Shown here: one piece after another, positions 1-8,281 of the stretch
How the letters are laid out: each line of letters begins with the position of its first letter
Numbering within the stretch: position 1 is the first letter of the stretch
Assembly (NCBI RefSeq): GCF_019458805.1
Contig: NZ_JAIBOA010000001.1
Coordinates: 434,001-498,000, forward strand
Length of the DNA: 64,000 nucleotides
Source of the DNA: Actinomadura parmotrematis
GTDB lineage: Bacteria; Actinomycetota; Actinomycetes; Streptosporangiales; Streptosporangiaceae
Reading direction: 5' to 3'
Notes under the pieces: generated by a model
Database searches by the model: none
The model's input: only the letters and a program-made list of their open reading frames with translations
What the model was told of the DNA's origin: nothing
Translations under genes and position numbers: made by a program

Positions 1-2
1 AC

Positions 3-164
3 GACGAGAGCGACCGCACCGAGATCGTCGAGCCGGCGGTGCCGGGCGGCCGCGCCGGCGGCGACCTGCTGTACACCCGCGACCGCACCGTCCACCGCTT
101 CGACGGCGCCCGCGCCGCCGCCCTCACCGGCCGGCGGGTCAGGAGGCGGGCATCGAGGCGATGA
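3..164 (+). CDS. 3' end of an unidentified protein (truncated by window edge)
   Basis: An open frame enters from the left edge and stops with TGA at 162-164. It encodes about 53 residues that include LLYTRDRTVHRFDG and end in an Arg-rich tail. Third-position GC is high, as expected for coding DNA here. It runs toward the minus-strand gene at 139-1035 and would overlap its end by 26 bp, a tail-to-tail overlap common in this window. I do not recognise the family and too little is present to assign a role. An alternative is that this is simply intergenic DNA. Confidence 0.35.
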   Translation, partial: DESDRTEIVEPAVPGGRAGGDLLYTRDRTVHRFDGARAAALTGRRVRRRASRR

Positions 165-1035
165 CCTTCTCCAGCTCGCCGGGGGCCAGCGGCTCGTCCA
201 CCGCCAGCGACCAGTCCCAGCGGCCGGCGCGCCAGCGGTGCACGTAGACCTCCGGGTCGCCGAAGGACCCGCCGGTGTAGGGCGGGGCGCCCGCCGGGGT
301 GCGGGCGAGGCGCGCGTCGGCGGGGCCCGGGGCGTCCAGGACGTCCAGCATGACCACCAGCAGCCCGGTCGCCGGGTCGCCGTCGATCAGAGTCGGCTCG
401 CCGAGCGGCGCCGGCCAGTACGCCGGGGACGGGAGCGGGCGGTCGTGGTAGGCGCTGCGCATCGCCTGCCAGCGCCGCTCCCAGGCGTGCTCGGCGGCGT
501 AGGCGTCGGCGGGGTCGAAGCGGCGGGCGGGCACGCCGTCCAGCACGCGCAGGTCCGTCAGCTCCTCGCGGTAGGCGCCGCCGGGCGTCTCGGCGAGCAG
601 GACGAGCGGCAGCTCGGCGTCCACGACCAGCCGCAGCGTCCCGGCGAACGGGGCGTCCAGCGGCACCGCCCACCCGGCGCGGCCGCCGTGCCCGGCGGGG
701 GCGGGGTCGGCGAGGGGGTGGGCGGCGGCGAGCGCGCCGCCCGAGCCGGGGGCGACCAGGCGCTCGGGGGAGGGTTCGAACGCCCACGGGAACCCGTCCT
801 CGGCGTACATCAGGCTGACGCGCTCGCCCTCCTCGCGGACGATGACGCGGCCGTCGAGCTCGCGCCGCCAGTGGCCCGGCGGCGCGAACTCGAACCGCTC
901 GACGGTCGTCACCGTGTCGGGCGGCGGCCACCCGCGGCCGTCGTCGCGGCGCGGGCAGCGCACCGTGTAGGCCCCCGCCAGCGGCGGGCACGGCGCGGAC
1001 GTCAGGTCCCTCCAGAGCTCGCTCCAGGTCGGCAT
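139..1035 (-). CDS. hypothetical protein, 298 aa
   Basis: Start ATG at 1035 has a GGAGG-type ribosome site about 8 nt upstream. No signal peptide or membrane segment is evident, so it is probably cytoplasmic. The N-terminal half contains TVERFEFAPPGHWRREL and VIVREEGERVSLMY, and the middle contains GTLRLVVDAELPLVLL. This alternation of short strands resembles beta-sandwich carrier or LolA-like folds, but that is only an impression. The C-terminal third is rich in Pro, Ala and Asp. It lies downstream of the MFS gene on the same strand, separated by 122 bp with a small hairpin, so cotranscription is uncertain. Function unknown. Confidence 0.7.
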   Translation of the reverse strand: MPTWSELWRDLTSAPCPPLAGAYTVRCPRRDDGRGWPPPDTVTTVERFEFAPPGHWRRELDGRVIVREEGERVSLMYAEDGFPWAFEPSPERLVAPGSGGALAAAHPLADPAPAGHGGRAGWAVPLDAPFAGTLRLVVDAELPLVLLAETPGGAYREELTDLRVLDGVPARRFDPADAYAAEHAWERRWQAMRSAYHDRPLPSPAYWPAPLGEPTLIDGDPATGLLVVMLDVLDAPGPADARLARTPAGAPPYTGGSFGDPEVYVHRWRAGRWDWSLAVDEPLAPGELEKVIASMPAS

Positions 1036-1064
1036 CCGCGGTCCTCCTCCGGTCCTGCGCCCGT

Positions 1065-1087
1065 CCGGTCCCCTTCCGCGGGACCGG
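1065..1087 (-). terminator. short perfect hairpin between the MFS gene and the downstream hypothetical gene
   Basis: Arms CCGGTCCC (1065-1072) and GGGACCGG (1080-1087) enclose a 7-nt loop. There is no T-tract. It may attenuate readthrough from the MFS gene into the downstream minus-strand gene. Confidence 0.35.
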
Positions 1088-1157
1088 TCCCCCCGGACCC
1101 ATCCCCTCCTTGGAGCACCTCATCCACGGACGTCGCGGCCGCCGCCGGGAGCGGGCG

Positions 1158-2501
1158 TCAGCGGGCCGCCGCGAACGCGGCGCCGGCGGCGGCGCAGGCC
1201 GCGGCCGACACCAGCATCGCCCAGCCGGCGCCGGCCGTCGCGGCGGCGCCCATGAGCGCGACGCCGACGGTCGCGCCGGTCTGGCGGACGGCGTTCAGCA
1301 GCCCGCCGACCGCGCCCGCCGTCCCGTCCGGAGCGGCGCCGACGATCGCCGCCACCAGCGCGGGCAGCGCCGACGAGACGCCGAAGCCGCACGCCAGCAG
1401 GCCCGCCGCCAGCCACGGGTAGCCCGCCCCCGCGAAGGCCGCCGCGGCGAGCGCGGCGCCCCCGGCGGCCAGCAGCGCGAGGCCCGCCAGGATCGGCCCG
1501 CGCGGCCCGTACCGCGCCACGATCCGGCCGGTGACGGGCGGATTGGCGACGAACGGCACCGTCAGCGGCAGGAACGCCAGGCCCGTCTCCAGCGGGCTGA
1601 ATCCGCGCTCGCGCTGCAGCAGCAGCGGCAGCACGAACAGGGCGCCGGTCAGCGCGAAGTTCACCGCCGCGCCCGCCAACAGCCCCGCCCGCACCCGCGC
1701 GGACGCCAGCAGCGCCCGATTCAGCACCGGCGCGTCACTGCGGCGCTCCAGCAGGACGAACCCCGCGCCCGCCGCCGCCGTCCCCACGGCCGCGCACGCG
1801 GCGTGGACCCAGGCGTACGCACCGGCCGCGATCAGGGTGTCAGTGAACAGCGCGAGCGCTGCGGCGGCGGCGAGCTGCGCGGACCAGTCGATGCGGCGCT
1901 CGCCGCGCGGGCACGCGACGGCGCGTCCGAGAGTCAGCGCGAGCACGAGAACGCCGAGCGGCACGTTCACCACGAACACCGCCCGCCACCCGGAGGCCTC
2001 GACCAGCGCGCCGCCCGCCAGGGGCCCCGCCGCGACCGCCGCGCCGCTGATCGCCGCCCACGCCGCGATCGCGCGGGCCCGCGCGGCCGGCGCCGGGTAC
2101 AGCCGGGCGATCATCGCCATGGACGCCGGGACGCACGCCGCCGCCGCGATCCCGAGCACCGCGCGCAGCGCCACCAGCACCCACAGCACGGGCGCGAGCG
2201 CGCTCAGCAGCGACGCCAGCGCGAACACCGCGATCCCGGCGCGGAACACCCGCTCGGCGCCGTGCCGGTCGGCGACCGCGCCCGCCGACAGGAGCAGCGC
2301 CGCGAACGTCACGGTGTAGCCGGTCGTCGCCCACTGCAGCCCGGCCATCGAGGCGTGCAGCGACGCCGCCAGATCCGGTTCGGCGACCGACAGCACGGTC
2401 ATGTCCAGCAGCACCATGAAATAGCCGAGCGAGATGCCCGCCAGATAGCGCGCGCGCCCGGCGGGCGCCACCTCGGACGCGGAAGGGGTCAGTACGGTCA
2501 T
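1158..2501 (-). CDS. MFS drug-efflux transporter, DHA2 (EmrB/QacA-like)
   Basis: A 447-residue, almost wholly hydrophobic protein with 12-14 predicted membrane helices. Helix 1 carries LDMTVLSVAEPDLA, the DHA2 version of motif D. ADRHGAERVF after helix 2 fits motif A, and GWRAVFVVNVPLG is the usual segment before helix 6 of drug:H+ antiporters. Known family members export drugs and biocides by proton antiport; the substrate here cannot be read from sequence. The gene is divergent from a LysR regulator with a palindrome in the 96-bp gap, so induction by the effector of that regulator is likely. Confidence 0.88.
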   Translation of the reverse strand: MTVLTPSASEVAPAGRARYLAGISLGYFMVLLDMTVLSVAEPDLAASLHASMAGLQWATTGYTVTFAALLLSAGAVADRHGAERVFRAGIAVFALASLLSALAPVLWVLVALRAVLGIAAAACVPASMAMIARLYPAPAARARAIAAWAAISGAAVAAGPLAGGALVEASGWRAVFVVNVPLGVLVLALTLGRAVACPRGERRIDWSAQLAAAAALALFTDTLIAAGAYAWVHAACAAVGTAAAGAGFVLLERRSDAPVLNRALLASARVRAGLLAGAAVNFALTGALFVLPLLLQRERGFSPLETGLAFLPLTVPFVANPPVTGRIVARYGPRGPILAGLALLAAGGAALAAAAFAGAGYPWLAAGLLACGFGVSSALPALVAAIVGAAPDGTAGAVGGLLNAVRQTGATVGVALMGAAATAGAGWAMLVSAAACAAAGAAFAAAR

Positions 2502-2556
2502 GCGGCCGAGTCTGCGTTCGCGCAGGTCGCGGCCTCCACCGCCGCCGCCGCAGGGA

Positions 2557-2577
2557 GCGTTCGGAATTCCCGAACGC
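2557..2577. promoter_or_regulatory. palindromic operator between the MFS and LysR genes
   Basis: Arms GCGTTCGG (2557-2564) and CCGAACGC (2570-2577) are perfectly inverted around the 5-nt centre AATTC. It contains the T-N11-A pattern of LysR boxes (T at 2561, A at 2573) and sits in the divergent intergenic region, 20 bp before the LysR start. It is the probable binding site of that regulator. Confidence 0.7.
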
Positions 2578-2597
2578 CCGCCGCGGTTGGTGCCGCC

Positions 2598-3479
2598 GTG
2601 GAGCTACGCCAGTTGCGCACCTTCGAGGCCGTCGTCCGCCACCGGACCGTCACCGACGCCGCCGTCGCCCTCGGCCTCGCGCCGTCGTCGGTGTCCCAGC
2701 AGATCCGCGCCCTGGAGGACGCGCTCGGCGTCCCCCTGTTCGCGCGCGGCCCGAAGGGCATGGCGCTCACCCCGGCGGGGACGCGCCTGCAGGGCTGGGC
2801 GCGCACCCTGCTGGAACAGGCCGAGCAGGCCGCCCGCGACGTGCGGGACGAGCCGCGGCGGCTGCGGCTCGGCGCGCTGGAGACGATCGCGGGCTCGCAC
2901 GTGCCGCGCGTCCTCGCCCGCCTCGCCGAGCGCCGCCCCGGCGTCGCCGTCGAGGTCGGCACCGACCGCGCCCGCGACGGGCTGTTCGCCGACGTCCTCG
3001 CCGGCCGCCTCGACGCCGCCCTGCTGCTGGACTCCGGCGACGGCGTCGGCGGCCTCGGCTTCCCGGTGCCCGCCGGGCCGCTCGCCTTCTGCGACCTGGA
3101 CCCGGTCCCGCTCGCGCTGGTCGCCGCCCCCGGCCACCCGCTCGCCGGCCGCCCCGCCCTGACCCCGGCCGACCTGCGCGGCGAGCGGCTGCTCGCCAAC
3201 GTCCCGGCCTGCTCGTTCTGGATGGCCGCCGACCGCGTCCTCGGCCCCGGCCTCGAACGGGTGCGCGCGGGCGGCGTCCCGGTGATGCGGTCCTGGGCCG
3301 AGCACGGCCTCGGCATCGCGCTGCTCCCGGAGTTCGCCGTCGCCGACGCCCTGGCGTCCGGCGCCCTCGCCCGCCTCGCCCTCCCGCTGCCCGACCTCAG
3401 CCTGCGCCTCGTCTGGCGCGAGGGCGACGACGCCGACCCCGGCGTCCGCGCCCTCCTCTATGCCGCCGCCCGCCCCTGA
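2598..3479 (+). CDS. LysR-family transcriptional regulator
   Basis: The GTG at 2598 gives 293 residues starting MELRQLRTFEAVV, the standard LysR N-terminus; longer upstream readings are not LysR-like. Residues 1-60 form the winged helix-turn-helix, with the recognition region LGLAPSSVSQQIRALE. Residues from about 90 form the periplasmic-binding-protein-like effector domain. It is divergent from the MFS exporter and probably controls it through the palindrome at 2557-2577. Its end overlaps the convergent DoxX-like gene by 22 bp. The effector is unknown. Confidence 0.9.
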   Translation: MELRQLRTFEAVVRHRTVTDAAVALGLAPSSVSQQIRALEDALGVPLFARGPKGMALTPAGTRLQGWARTLLEQAEQAARDVRDEPRRLRLGALETIAGSHVPRVLARLAERRPGVAVEVGTDRARDGLFADVLAGRLDAALLLDSGDGVGGLGFPVPAGPLAFCDLDPVPLALVAAPGHPLAGRPALTPADLRGERLLANVPACSFWMAADRVLGPGLERVRAGGVPVMRSWAEHGLGIALLPEFAVADALASGALARLALPLPDLSLRLVWREGDDADPGVRALLYAAARP

Positions 3480-3853
3480 AACCCGCCCCGCGCGACCGGC
3501 CGCAGCGCCCACGACGCCCCCGTCAGCACGAGCAGCGCGCCCAGCACCGCGACCTCGCCCCACCCGAAGCCCTTCCACACGTGCGAGGCGATGGCGGTGG
3601 TGTCGGCGAGGACCACGCCCGCGTAGGCCCACTCCTTCAACCGCGGCAGGCGCGGCGCCAGCAGCGCCGCCGCCCCGAGCAGCTTCCACGTCCCGAGGAC
3701 GACCAGGGCGTACGAGGGGTACCCGAGCCGCTCGGTGACGTCCCGCACCCGATCGACGCGCGCCACGTCCCACGCCCCGCCCACCACCAGCTCCGCGCAC
3801 ACGAGCAGGGTCGCGACCCAGTAGACGGCGCCACGCGCCTTCAGTCCGCTCAT
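3458..3853 (-). CDS. DoxX-like (DoxX_2-type) integral membrane protein
   Basis: 131 residues with four predicted transmembrane helices. The pattern includes GTWKLLGAAALLAPRLPRLK followed by EWAYAGVVL, typical of the small DoxX-like family. Members are linked in other bacteria with redox or quinone-related membrane processes, but most have no assigned reaction. It is convergent with the LysR gene and is probably transcribed alone. Function by family only. Confidence 0.8.
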   Translation of the reverse strand: MSGLKARGAVYWVATLLVCAELVVGGAWDVARVDRVRDVTERLGYPSYALVVLGTWKLLGAAALLAPRLPRLKEWAYAGVVLADTTAIASHVWKGFGWGEVAVLGALLVLTGASWALRPVARGGFQGRAAA

Positions 3854-3986
3854 GACGGCACCTCCGTTCCACTATGCCCTAATCTGTCTCGCGTAGCCCA
3901 TCAACATCAGTCCCTGTGTCACCCCGAGCGGAGACCGTCTTGACTTCTCCCGGCCGTACCGGGCGCTTTCGGGCCGAAGGCGCCGC

Positions 3987-4523
3987 ATGAGCGCGCCGGG
4001 ATCGCGGGTCGTGCTCAGTGATCCGCGCAAGAACGTCAGTCGCTTAGTCTTCGTGCTCGCCGTGCTCGCCGGCCTGTGCGCCTGGAGCGCCGTCGTGCTC
4101 GGCAACGCATGGAGGTACGCCCTCGGAGGATGCACGGTCCTCCTGGCGGCCGTCGTCGTCCTGATCCTTGTACAGATGAGGCGGGACGCCGGATACACGC
4201 TGTACGTGGACTCGCGCGGCTTGGTCGCGGCCAAGAACGGTCGTGAGGACGTGCTGCCGGGTGAACTGTTCGAGCGCTTCGAGCTCGTGTACGGCGGCCC
4301 CACCTCCTTCGCCCGACTCGTCCTGCGCTACCGCCGCGGCTCGCTGCCTGAGCTGCCGAAGCTGCTGCGGCAGCGGGAGATGAGTCCCGGACGCCTGTCT
4401 CTGGCGATCCTCGACGGCGGAGAATCAGGCGCTTCGATGGAGGACGGGGACCTGCACCGGCTGCGCGCCTTCGTCAAGGAGAACGGAATGGGGGAGTGGC
4501 CCGATGCTCCGTCACCGCGCTGA
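3987..4523 (+). CDS. two-helix membrane protein with cytoplasmic PH-like tail (paralogue A of the T7SS-linked pair)
   Basis: 178 residues. Two transmembrane helices lie at about residues 20-63, followed by a soluble C-terminal domain with short beta strands (TLYVDSRGLVAAK) and a final helix RLRAFVKENGMGEW. It is clearly paralogous to the protein at 6118-6663: both share VLSD at the start, WRY between the helices, YVD.RGLV, LPGE, LRYRR, LPELP and GMG.W. The pair brackets an EspC-like and a WXG-type gene, so a role as immunity or membrane partner is plausible but inferred. The next start follows after 95 bp. Confidence 0.75.
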   Translation: MSAPGSRVVLSDPRKNVSRLVFVLAVLAGLCAWSAVVLGNAWRYALGGCTVLLAAVVVLILVQMRRDAGYTLYVDSRGLVAAKNGREDVLPGELFERFELVYGGPTSFARLVLRYRRGSLPELPKLLRQREMSPGRLSLAILDGGESGASMEDGDLHRLRAFVKENGMGEWPDAPSPR

Positions 4524-4618
4524 CGACCGGTCGCCGGGCGGCAGCGCGTTCCGTTGATCTACCCTGTCCGGAGGAGAAGCGATGCCGGCCCCCCGACGCC
4601 CATCGAGTGGAGACCACG

Positions 4619-5089
4619 GTGACCCCTCCGAACAGGATCGACCAGGCCCTCGGCACCCGGATCCAGCACGACCCGGGACCCGGGCGGACGGACGGGGGCG
4701 GTGCGGCGCCTCCCGGAGGACGCCCGCCGAACATCCGGCCATCGCAACCGACGTCGCCGTTCGGGAACATGCCGATCTCCACCGGGACCGGCGAGGTGCA
4801 GTTCGACCACGAGGCGCTCAAGGCGTTCGGCGACAAGCTCGTCACGACGCTCGGCAACGATCTCAGCCATGCGCGCCTGGCGCTGAATGCGGCACCGCGC
4901 GAGGTCGAGGCGGGGTCGTTCACCACCTTCTGCGCCGCTCTCGCCCACGCCTACACGCAGGGCGTCGAGTACGCCGACGTCGACCTCGTCACCAAGCTGC
5001 GCCGGTTGAAAGAGGCGGGCGACGGGATCGCCACCACCGCCGCGGTCATGGCGGCGGCCGCCGAGGCGAGCACGGTCAAGAAGCAGTAG
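4619..5089 (+). CDS. EspC/ESX-type small helical protein (probable T7SS-associated)
   Basis: I chose GTG 4619 (156 residues) because GGAG ends 6 nt before it. A stronger GGAGG box precedes ATG 4582, but that start is in another frame. Residues 1-55 are Pro/Gly-rich and disordered. Residues 60-156 form a helical domain (VQFDHEALKAFGDKL, SFTTFCAALAHAY, ending GDGIATTAAVMAAAAEAS) resembling the DUF2580/EspC family of ESX-associated proteins. There is no signal peptide, as usual for type VII substrates. The next gene encodes a WXG-containing membrane protein. No T7SS ATPase or channel gene lies in the window, so secretion would need distant machinery. Confidence 0.65.
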   Translation: MTPPNRIDQALGTRIQHDPGPGRTDGGGAAPPGGRPPNIRPSQPTSPFGNMPISTGTGEVQFDHEALKAFGDKLVTTLGNDLSHARLALNAAPREVEAGSFTTFCAALAHAYTQGVEYADVDLVTKLRRLKEAGDGIATTAAVMAAAAEASTVKKQ

Positions 5090-5122
5090 CCCTTCCCATC
5101 CCCCGCAGAGTGGAGGCGTCGC

Positions 5123-6121
5123 ATGGCACCGAGCGGTATGGACGACCTCGCCGAGATGGCCAAGATCGCTCTGGACGTGTCGACCGTCGCGGCCTGCGTG
5201 ATCCCGAACGCCTGGCCGTCGGTCTCGGTCATGTACATGGCGCAGTCCGATCCGGCCCAGCTCTGGGACGCCGCCGAGGACTGGAAGAAGACGGCAGACA
5301 AGATCAAGAGCGCCCGTGACCGCATCGGCGACGAACTGCGGAGCCTGCCCGAGACGACCTGGGCCGGCAAGGACCGCGATGCCTTCGAGAAGAAGCTGAA
5401 CGACTACGCGAACCAGCTCATGGTGTCGTTCGCCTACGCCATGATCATGTTCGTGGTGCTCACGATGATGGCGCTGCTCATCGCCTTGTTCATCCTGACG
5501 ATGGTCATCTGCGCGACGGTCCTGGCCTTCTTCGCCGCCTGGGTGCTGGTGGCCCAGGCCACCGTCGCGGTCCCCGTCGTCGGCGAGCTGGATCTCGCGG
5601 CGGCGCGCAGTGCCGCAGCCGCCGCCGCATCGGCGGTCCGGCAGATCCTGCGGATGGGCGAGAAGGGGTTGGAGGCGGCGGGAAAGGCGTGCGCGGCGGT
5701 CATCGGCGCCGCCACCGGAGCCGACGTCCTCGGCCAGATGATCACCGGTGAGACCGGGGCGATGCCCGATTTCCTCGAGGCCAGCGTGCGCAGCGCCGAT
5801 GATGTGGCGCTCGGCCGGCTCGCCCTCATCGAACAGAAGCTCACCGGGCAGTTGATGCGCGGCCATGCCTTCGGCGGTACCGGCTACGGCCGTTTCCGGG
5901 CGCCCATGATCCGAATTCCGCAGCAGTTCCGGAACAGCGTCCGGCCCATCGCGGGGCTGAAGGGGGCGGCGGACACGGGCGTCCCCTACGCGCCGGACGG
6001 GATCCTCAACCCCGGAGCGCCCTGGGGCAACAAGGGGATCACCAAGGCCACCGGTCAAGAGGACTACGGCGACGACTACGTCAAGCGCACCAATCCGATC
6101 CCGGTCGCGGACTCCGAATGA
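5123..6121 (+). CDS. WXG100-like protein fused to membrane helices and a polar tail
   Basis: 332 residues. The N-terminal 90 residues form a WXG100-like helical hairpin: DPAQLWDAAEDWKKTADKI, the turn TTWAGKDRDAFEKKL, where W-A-G is the WXG motif. Two to three strongly hydrophobic segments follow at about 100-150, then an Ala-rich helical part. The last ~100 residues are Gly/Pro-rich and end in NPIPVADSE. The stop overlaps the next start as ATGA (6118-6121), so it is translationally coupled to paralogue B. The architecture resembles large T7SS effectors or anchors, but no toxin domain is recognisable. Function unknown. Confidence 0.75.
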   Translation: MAPSGMDDLAEMAKIALDVSTVAACVIPNAWPSVSVMYMAQSDPAQLWDAAEDWKKTADKIKSARDRIGDELRSLPETTWAGKDRDAFEKKLNDYANQLMVSFAYAMIMFVVLTMMALLIALFILTMVICATVLAFFAAWVLVAQATVAVPVVGELDLAAARSAAAAAASAVRQILRMGEKGLEAAGKACAAVIGAATGADVLGQMITGETGAMPDFLEASVRSADDVALGRLALIEQKLTGQLMRGHAFGGTGYGRFRAPMIRIPQQFRNSVRPIAGLKGAADTGVPYAPDGILNPGAPWGNKGITKATGQEDYGDDYVKRTNPIPVADSE

Positions 6122-6663
6122 ACGCCGCGCCGGACGACAGCGAGATCGTCCTTTCCGATCTGGGCAGAAACGTGACGGGGACGCTCGTCTTCTGCGCCGC
6201 CGTCGCCGGGATCTGCACCTGGGGGGCGCTCACACTCGACGGGTTCTGGCGGTATCCGCTCGTTCTGTTCGCCGTCCTGCCGGCGGCTCTGGGAACGGTG
6301 ATCGCGGTCCAGGTCGCGCGTGGAACCGCTCGCCGGCTGTACGTGGACCGACGCGGCCTGGTGGTGGCGCGCGGCGGCCACGAGGAGGTGCTCCCGGGTG
6401 AAGTGATCGAGTGCTTTGAACTTTTCGATCCCGGTCAGGACATGGCCGCCGAACTCTCGCTGCGCTATCGGAGAGAGAAGCTCCCGGAGCTGCCACCGAT
6501 GCTGCGACCCCTGGAGACGACGCCGGGACGTCTGAACCTGACGACCGTCGACACCGGGTACGGCGAGACGGCGTCGATGGCTCCAAGGGAAGTGGCCAGG
6601 CTGCGTGACTTCGTCCGGCGGACCGGTATGGGCTCCTGGTCGGAGCGGACGCTCGCCGGCTGA
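6118..6663 (+). CDS. two-helix membrane protein (paralogue B of the T7SS-linked pair)
   Basis: 181 residues, coupled by ATGA overlap to the WXG-type gene. Two membrane helices lie near residues 25-68, followed by a PH-like soluble domain (LYVDRRGLVVARGGHEEVLPGE). It shares most of its landmarks with the protein at 3987-4523, including LPELP and the ending RTGMGSW. Tight coupling to the WXG-type protein suggests a direct partner or immunity role, which is inference. Confidence 0.75.
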   Translation: MNAAPDDSEIVLSDLGRNVTGTLVFCAAVAGICTWGALTLDGFWRYPLVLFAVLPAALGTVIAVQVARGTARRLYVDRRGLVVARGGHEEVLPGEVIECFELFDPGQDMAAELSLRYRREKLPELPPMLRPLETTPGRLNLTTVDTGYGETASMAPREVARLRDFVRRTGMGSWSERTLAG

Positions 6664-6687
6664 GGTACGGCGCCCGCTCCGCCCGGG

Positions 6688-7113
6688 TCAGCGCTGCTGC
6701 AAGGCGCGCCGCATCCCATCGATGATGGCCGTGCTCTCCTGGACGGCGCTCTGCATGATCGAGCCCATGTCGTTGATGAAATCGGCGGTCTCCTCGGCGC
6801 CGGGAGGCTCGGACGCTCCACCGCCCGCCGCGTCCGCGAACTCCTCCCGCAGGGTCCTGACGGCGCGCTCGAACTCCTCCCGGGCACGTCCCGCCGTCGC
6901 GGTGATCAGTGCCCCGAGCTCGGCCGCGGGCATGCGCATCGCCCGCGGATCGAGGTCGACACCGGCAAGACCCGAGCCGTTCCAGCGCACCGTCACACGT
7001 TCGTCGTCCGTCGCGGCGGACGTGTGGAGCTCGTCGATCCGCCTGCGCAGTTCGTCCGACCGGCCGGCCAGCCGTTGCGCGCTCTCGGCCAGGGCCGCGA
7101 AGTCGAAGGTCAT
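6688..7113 (-). CDS. YbaB/EbfC-family protein
   Basis: ATG 7113 gives 141 residues beginning MTFDFAALAESAQRL; the upstream extension looks non-coding. The helix-strand-helix pattern, with VRWNGSGLAGVDLDPRAM in the strands, is that of YbaB-like nucleoid proteins. Such genes repeatedly accompany T7SS/ESX effector loci in actinomycetes (EspL-like). The C-terminal helix EETADFINDMGSIMQSAV is extra to canonical YbaB. It is convergent with the membrane protein at 6118-6663 and probably belongs to the same module. Confidence 0.7.
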   Translation of the reverse strand: MTFDFAALAESAQRLAGRSDELRRRIDELHTSAATDDERVTVRWNGSGLAGVDLDPRAMRMPAAELGALITATAGRAREEFERAVRTLREEFADAAGGGASEPPGAEETADFINDMGSIMQSAVQESTAIIDGMRRALQQR

Positions 7114-7203
7114 GTGGGCCCTGTTCGCGAAGACGGTCCCGCGACACGCGGGAAGATCACACAATTGCTATCAGGAAGTGCGGCGGGCTGTAAAGGGGCG
7201 GGG

Positions 7204-8151
7204 TCAGGGGGCGCCGGGCTTCAGCAGGGCGGGCAGGTGGCGGAGGGCGCCGACGGCGACGACCGCCCAGACGGCCACGGCGGGCCAGAGCAGCACCTCG
7301 CCGAGCGAGGTGAGCCGGCCGGCCTTCAGGACGGTGCCCGCCGAGATCGTCGCGGCGGCGGTCATGCCGAGCGGGAAGACGGTGGACCAGCGGCGCACGT
7401 CGTAGGACAGCCGCGGCCAGCGGATCTCGCAGACCACCAGCACCGCGTACCAGCCGAGCGCGACGGCCAGCAGCACGGCCGTCACGCCCCGCGCGAGGCC
7501 GTCCGCGCCCGTCTCCCAGCGAACGGCGCCGGCCGGGGCCGTCGCGGCCGCAAGCTTGGAAGCGGCCAGCGCGGAGATCGCGACGGCGCCGCCGATGACC
7601 CAGTGGTCGCCGCGCCCGGTGCGCAGCTGCCCGTAGTCGAACCGGACGAGCACCCGCACGTACAGCACCAGCCCGACGGCCAGCAGCACCGACGCCGGCC
7701 AGAGCAGCCAGCGGGCGCCCGCGACGGCCGCCAGCGTCCCGCCGAGCACTGCCAGCGCCTGCGTCGAGACGGTGACGAGCTCGGCCGCGCCCGGCAGCCG
7801 CCCGCGCAGGCCCCGCACCACCCCGACGATCAGCGCCGCCCACAGCGCCGCCGCGACGGCGAGCGCGGCCCCGGCGAGCGCGTGCCCGCCCCCCAGCGCG
7901 ATCCGGGTGCCGAGGACGCCGGTCGCCGCGACGCCGGTGAGGGCGGGCGGCGTCACCGCCTCGCGCGTCCACTCGGGGCGGTCGCCCGCGAGCCGCGCCA
8001 GGAACACCGCGCCGAGCAGCGCCCACAGCACGATCGCGACCAGCAGCAGCGCCGCCGACAGGCGGTCCGCGCCGGCCAGGTGCAGGCCGACCGACACGAT
8101 GCCGGTGGCCATGACGGCGGCGCCCGCCGCAGGCGTGACCCGGGTCCTCAT
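7204..8151 (-). CDS. TDT/SLAC1-family (TehA-like) transporter
   Basis: ATG 8151 gives 315 residues with about ten membrane helices. The first helix carries AAVMATGIVSVGLHL, the signature MATGI of tellurite-resistance/dicarboxylate transporters. RWSTVFPLGMTAAA is the matching late-helix motif. Family members move small anions (chloride, malate, sulfite, tellurite); the substrate is not predictable here. It is divergent from the methyltransferase at 8282, with a 130-bp shared control region. Confidence 0.8.
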   Translation of the reverse strand: MRTRVTPAAGAAVMATGIVSVGLHLAGADRLSAALLLVAIVLWALLGAVFLARLAGDRPEWTREAVTPPALTGVAATGVLGTRIALGGGHALAGAALAVAAALWAALIVGVVRGLRGRLPGAAELVTVSTQALAVLGGTLAAVAGARWLLWPASVLLAVGLVLYVRVLVRFDYGQLRTGRGDHWVIGGAVAISALAASKLAAATAPAGAVRWETGADGLARGVTAVLLAVALGWYAVLVVCEIRWPRLSYDVRRWSTVFPLGMTAAATISAGTVLKAGRLTSLGEVLLWPAVAVWAVVAVGALRHLPALLKPGAP

Positions 8152-8269
8152 GACCGCATGATCGTGACCGGCCCGGCCCGGGCGGCCCCGGACACGCGGT
8201 CCCGGCACGGTTTTGGCCGAGGCGTGCAGTTCTCTGGACGTGGGCCTGCCCGCCCGGCCGGGGCGTGGC

Positions 8270-8275
8270 TACCTT
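8270..8275 (+). promoter_or_regulatory. -10-like TACCTT just upstream of the methyltransferase start
   Basis: TACCTT ends 6 nt before ATG 8282. At this distance transcription would begin at or next to the start codon, giving a leaderless mRNA. Confidence 0.4.
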
Positions 8276-8281
8276 CGGGGG

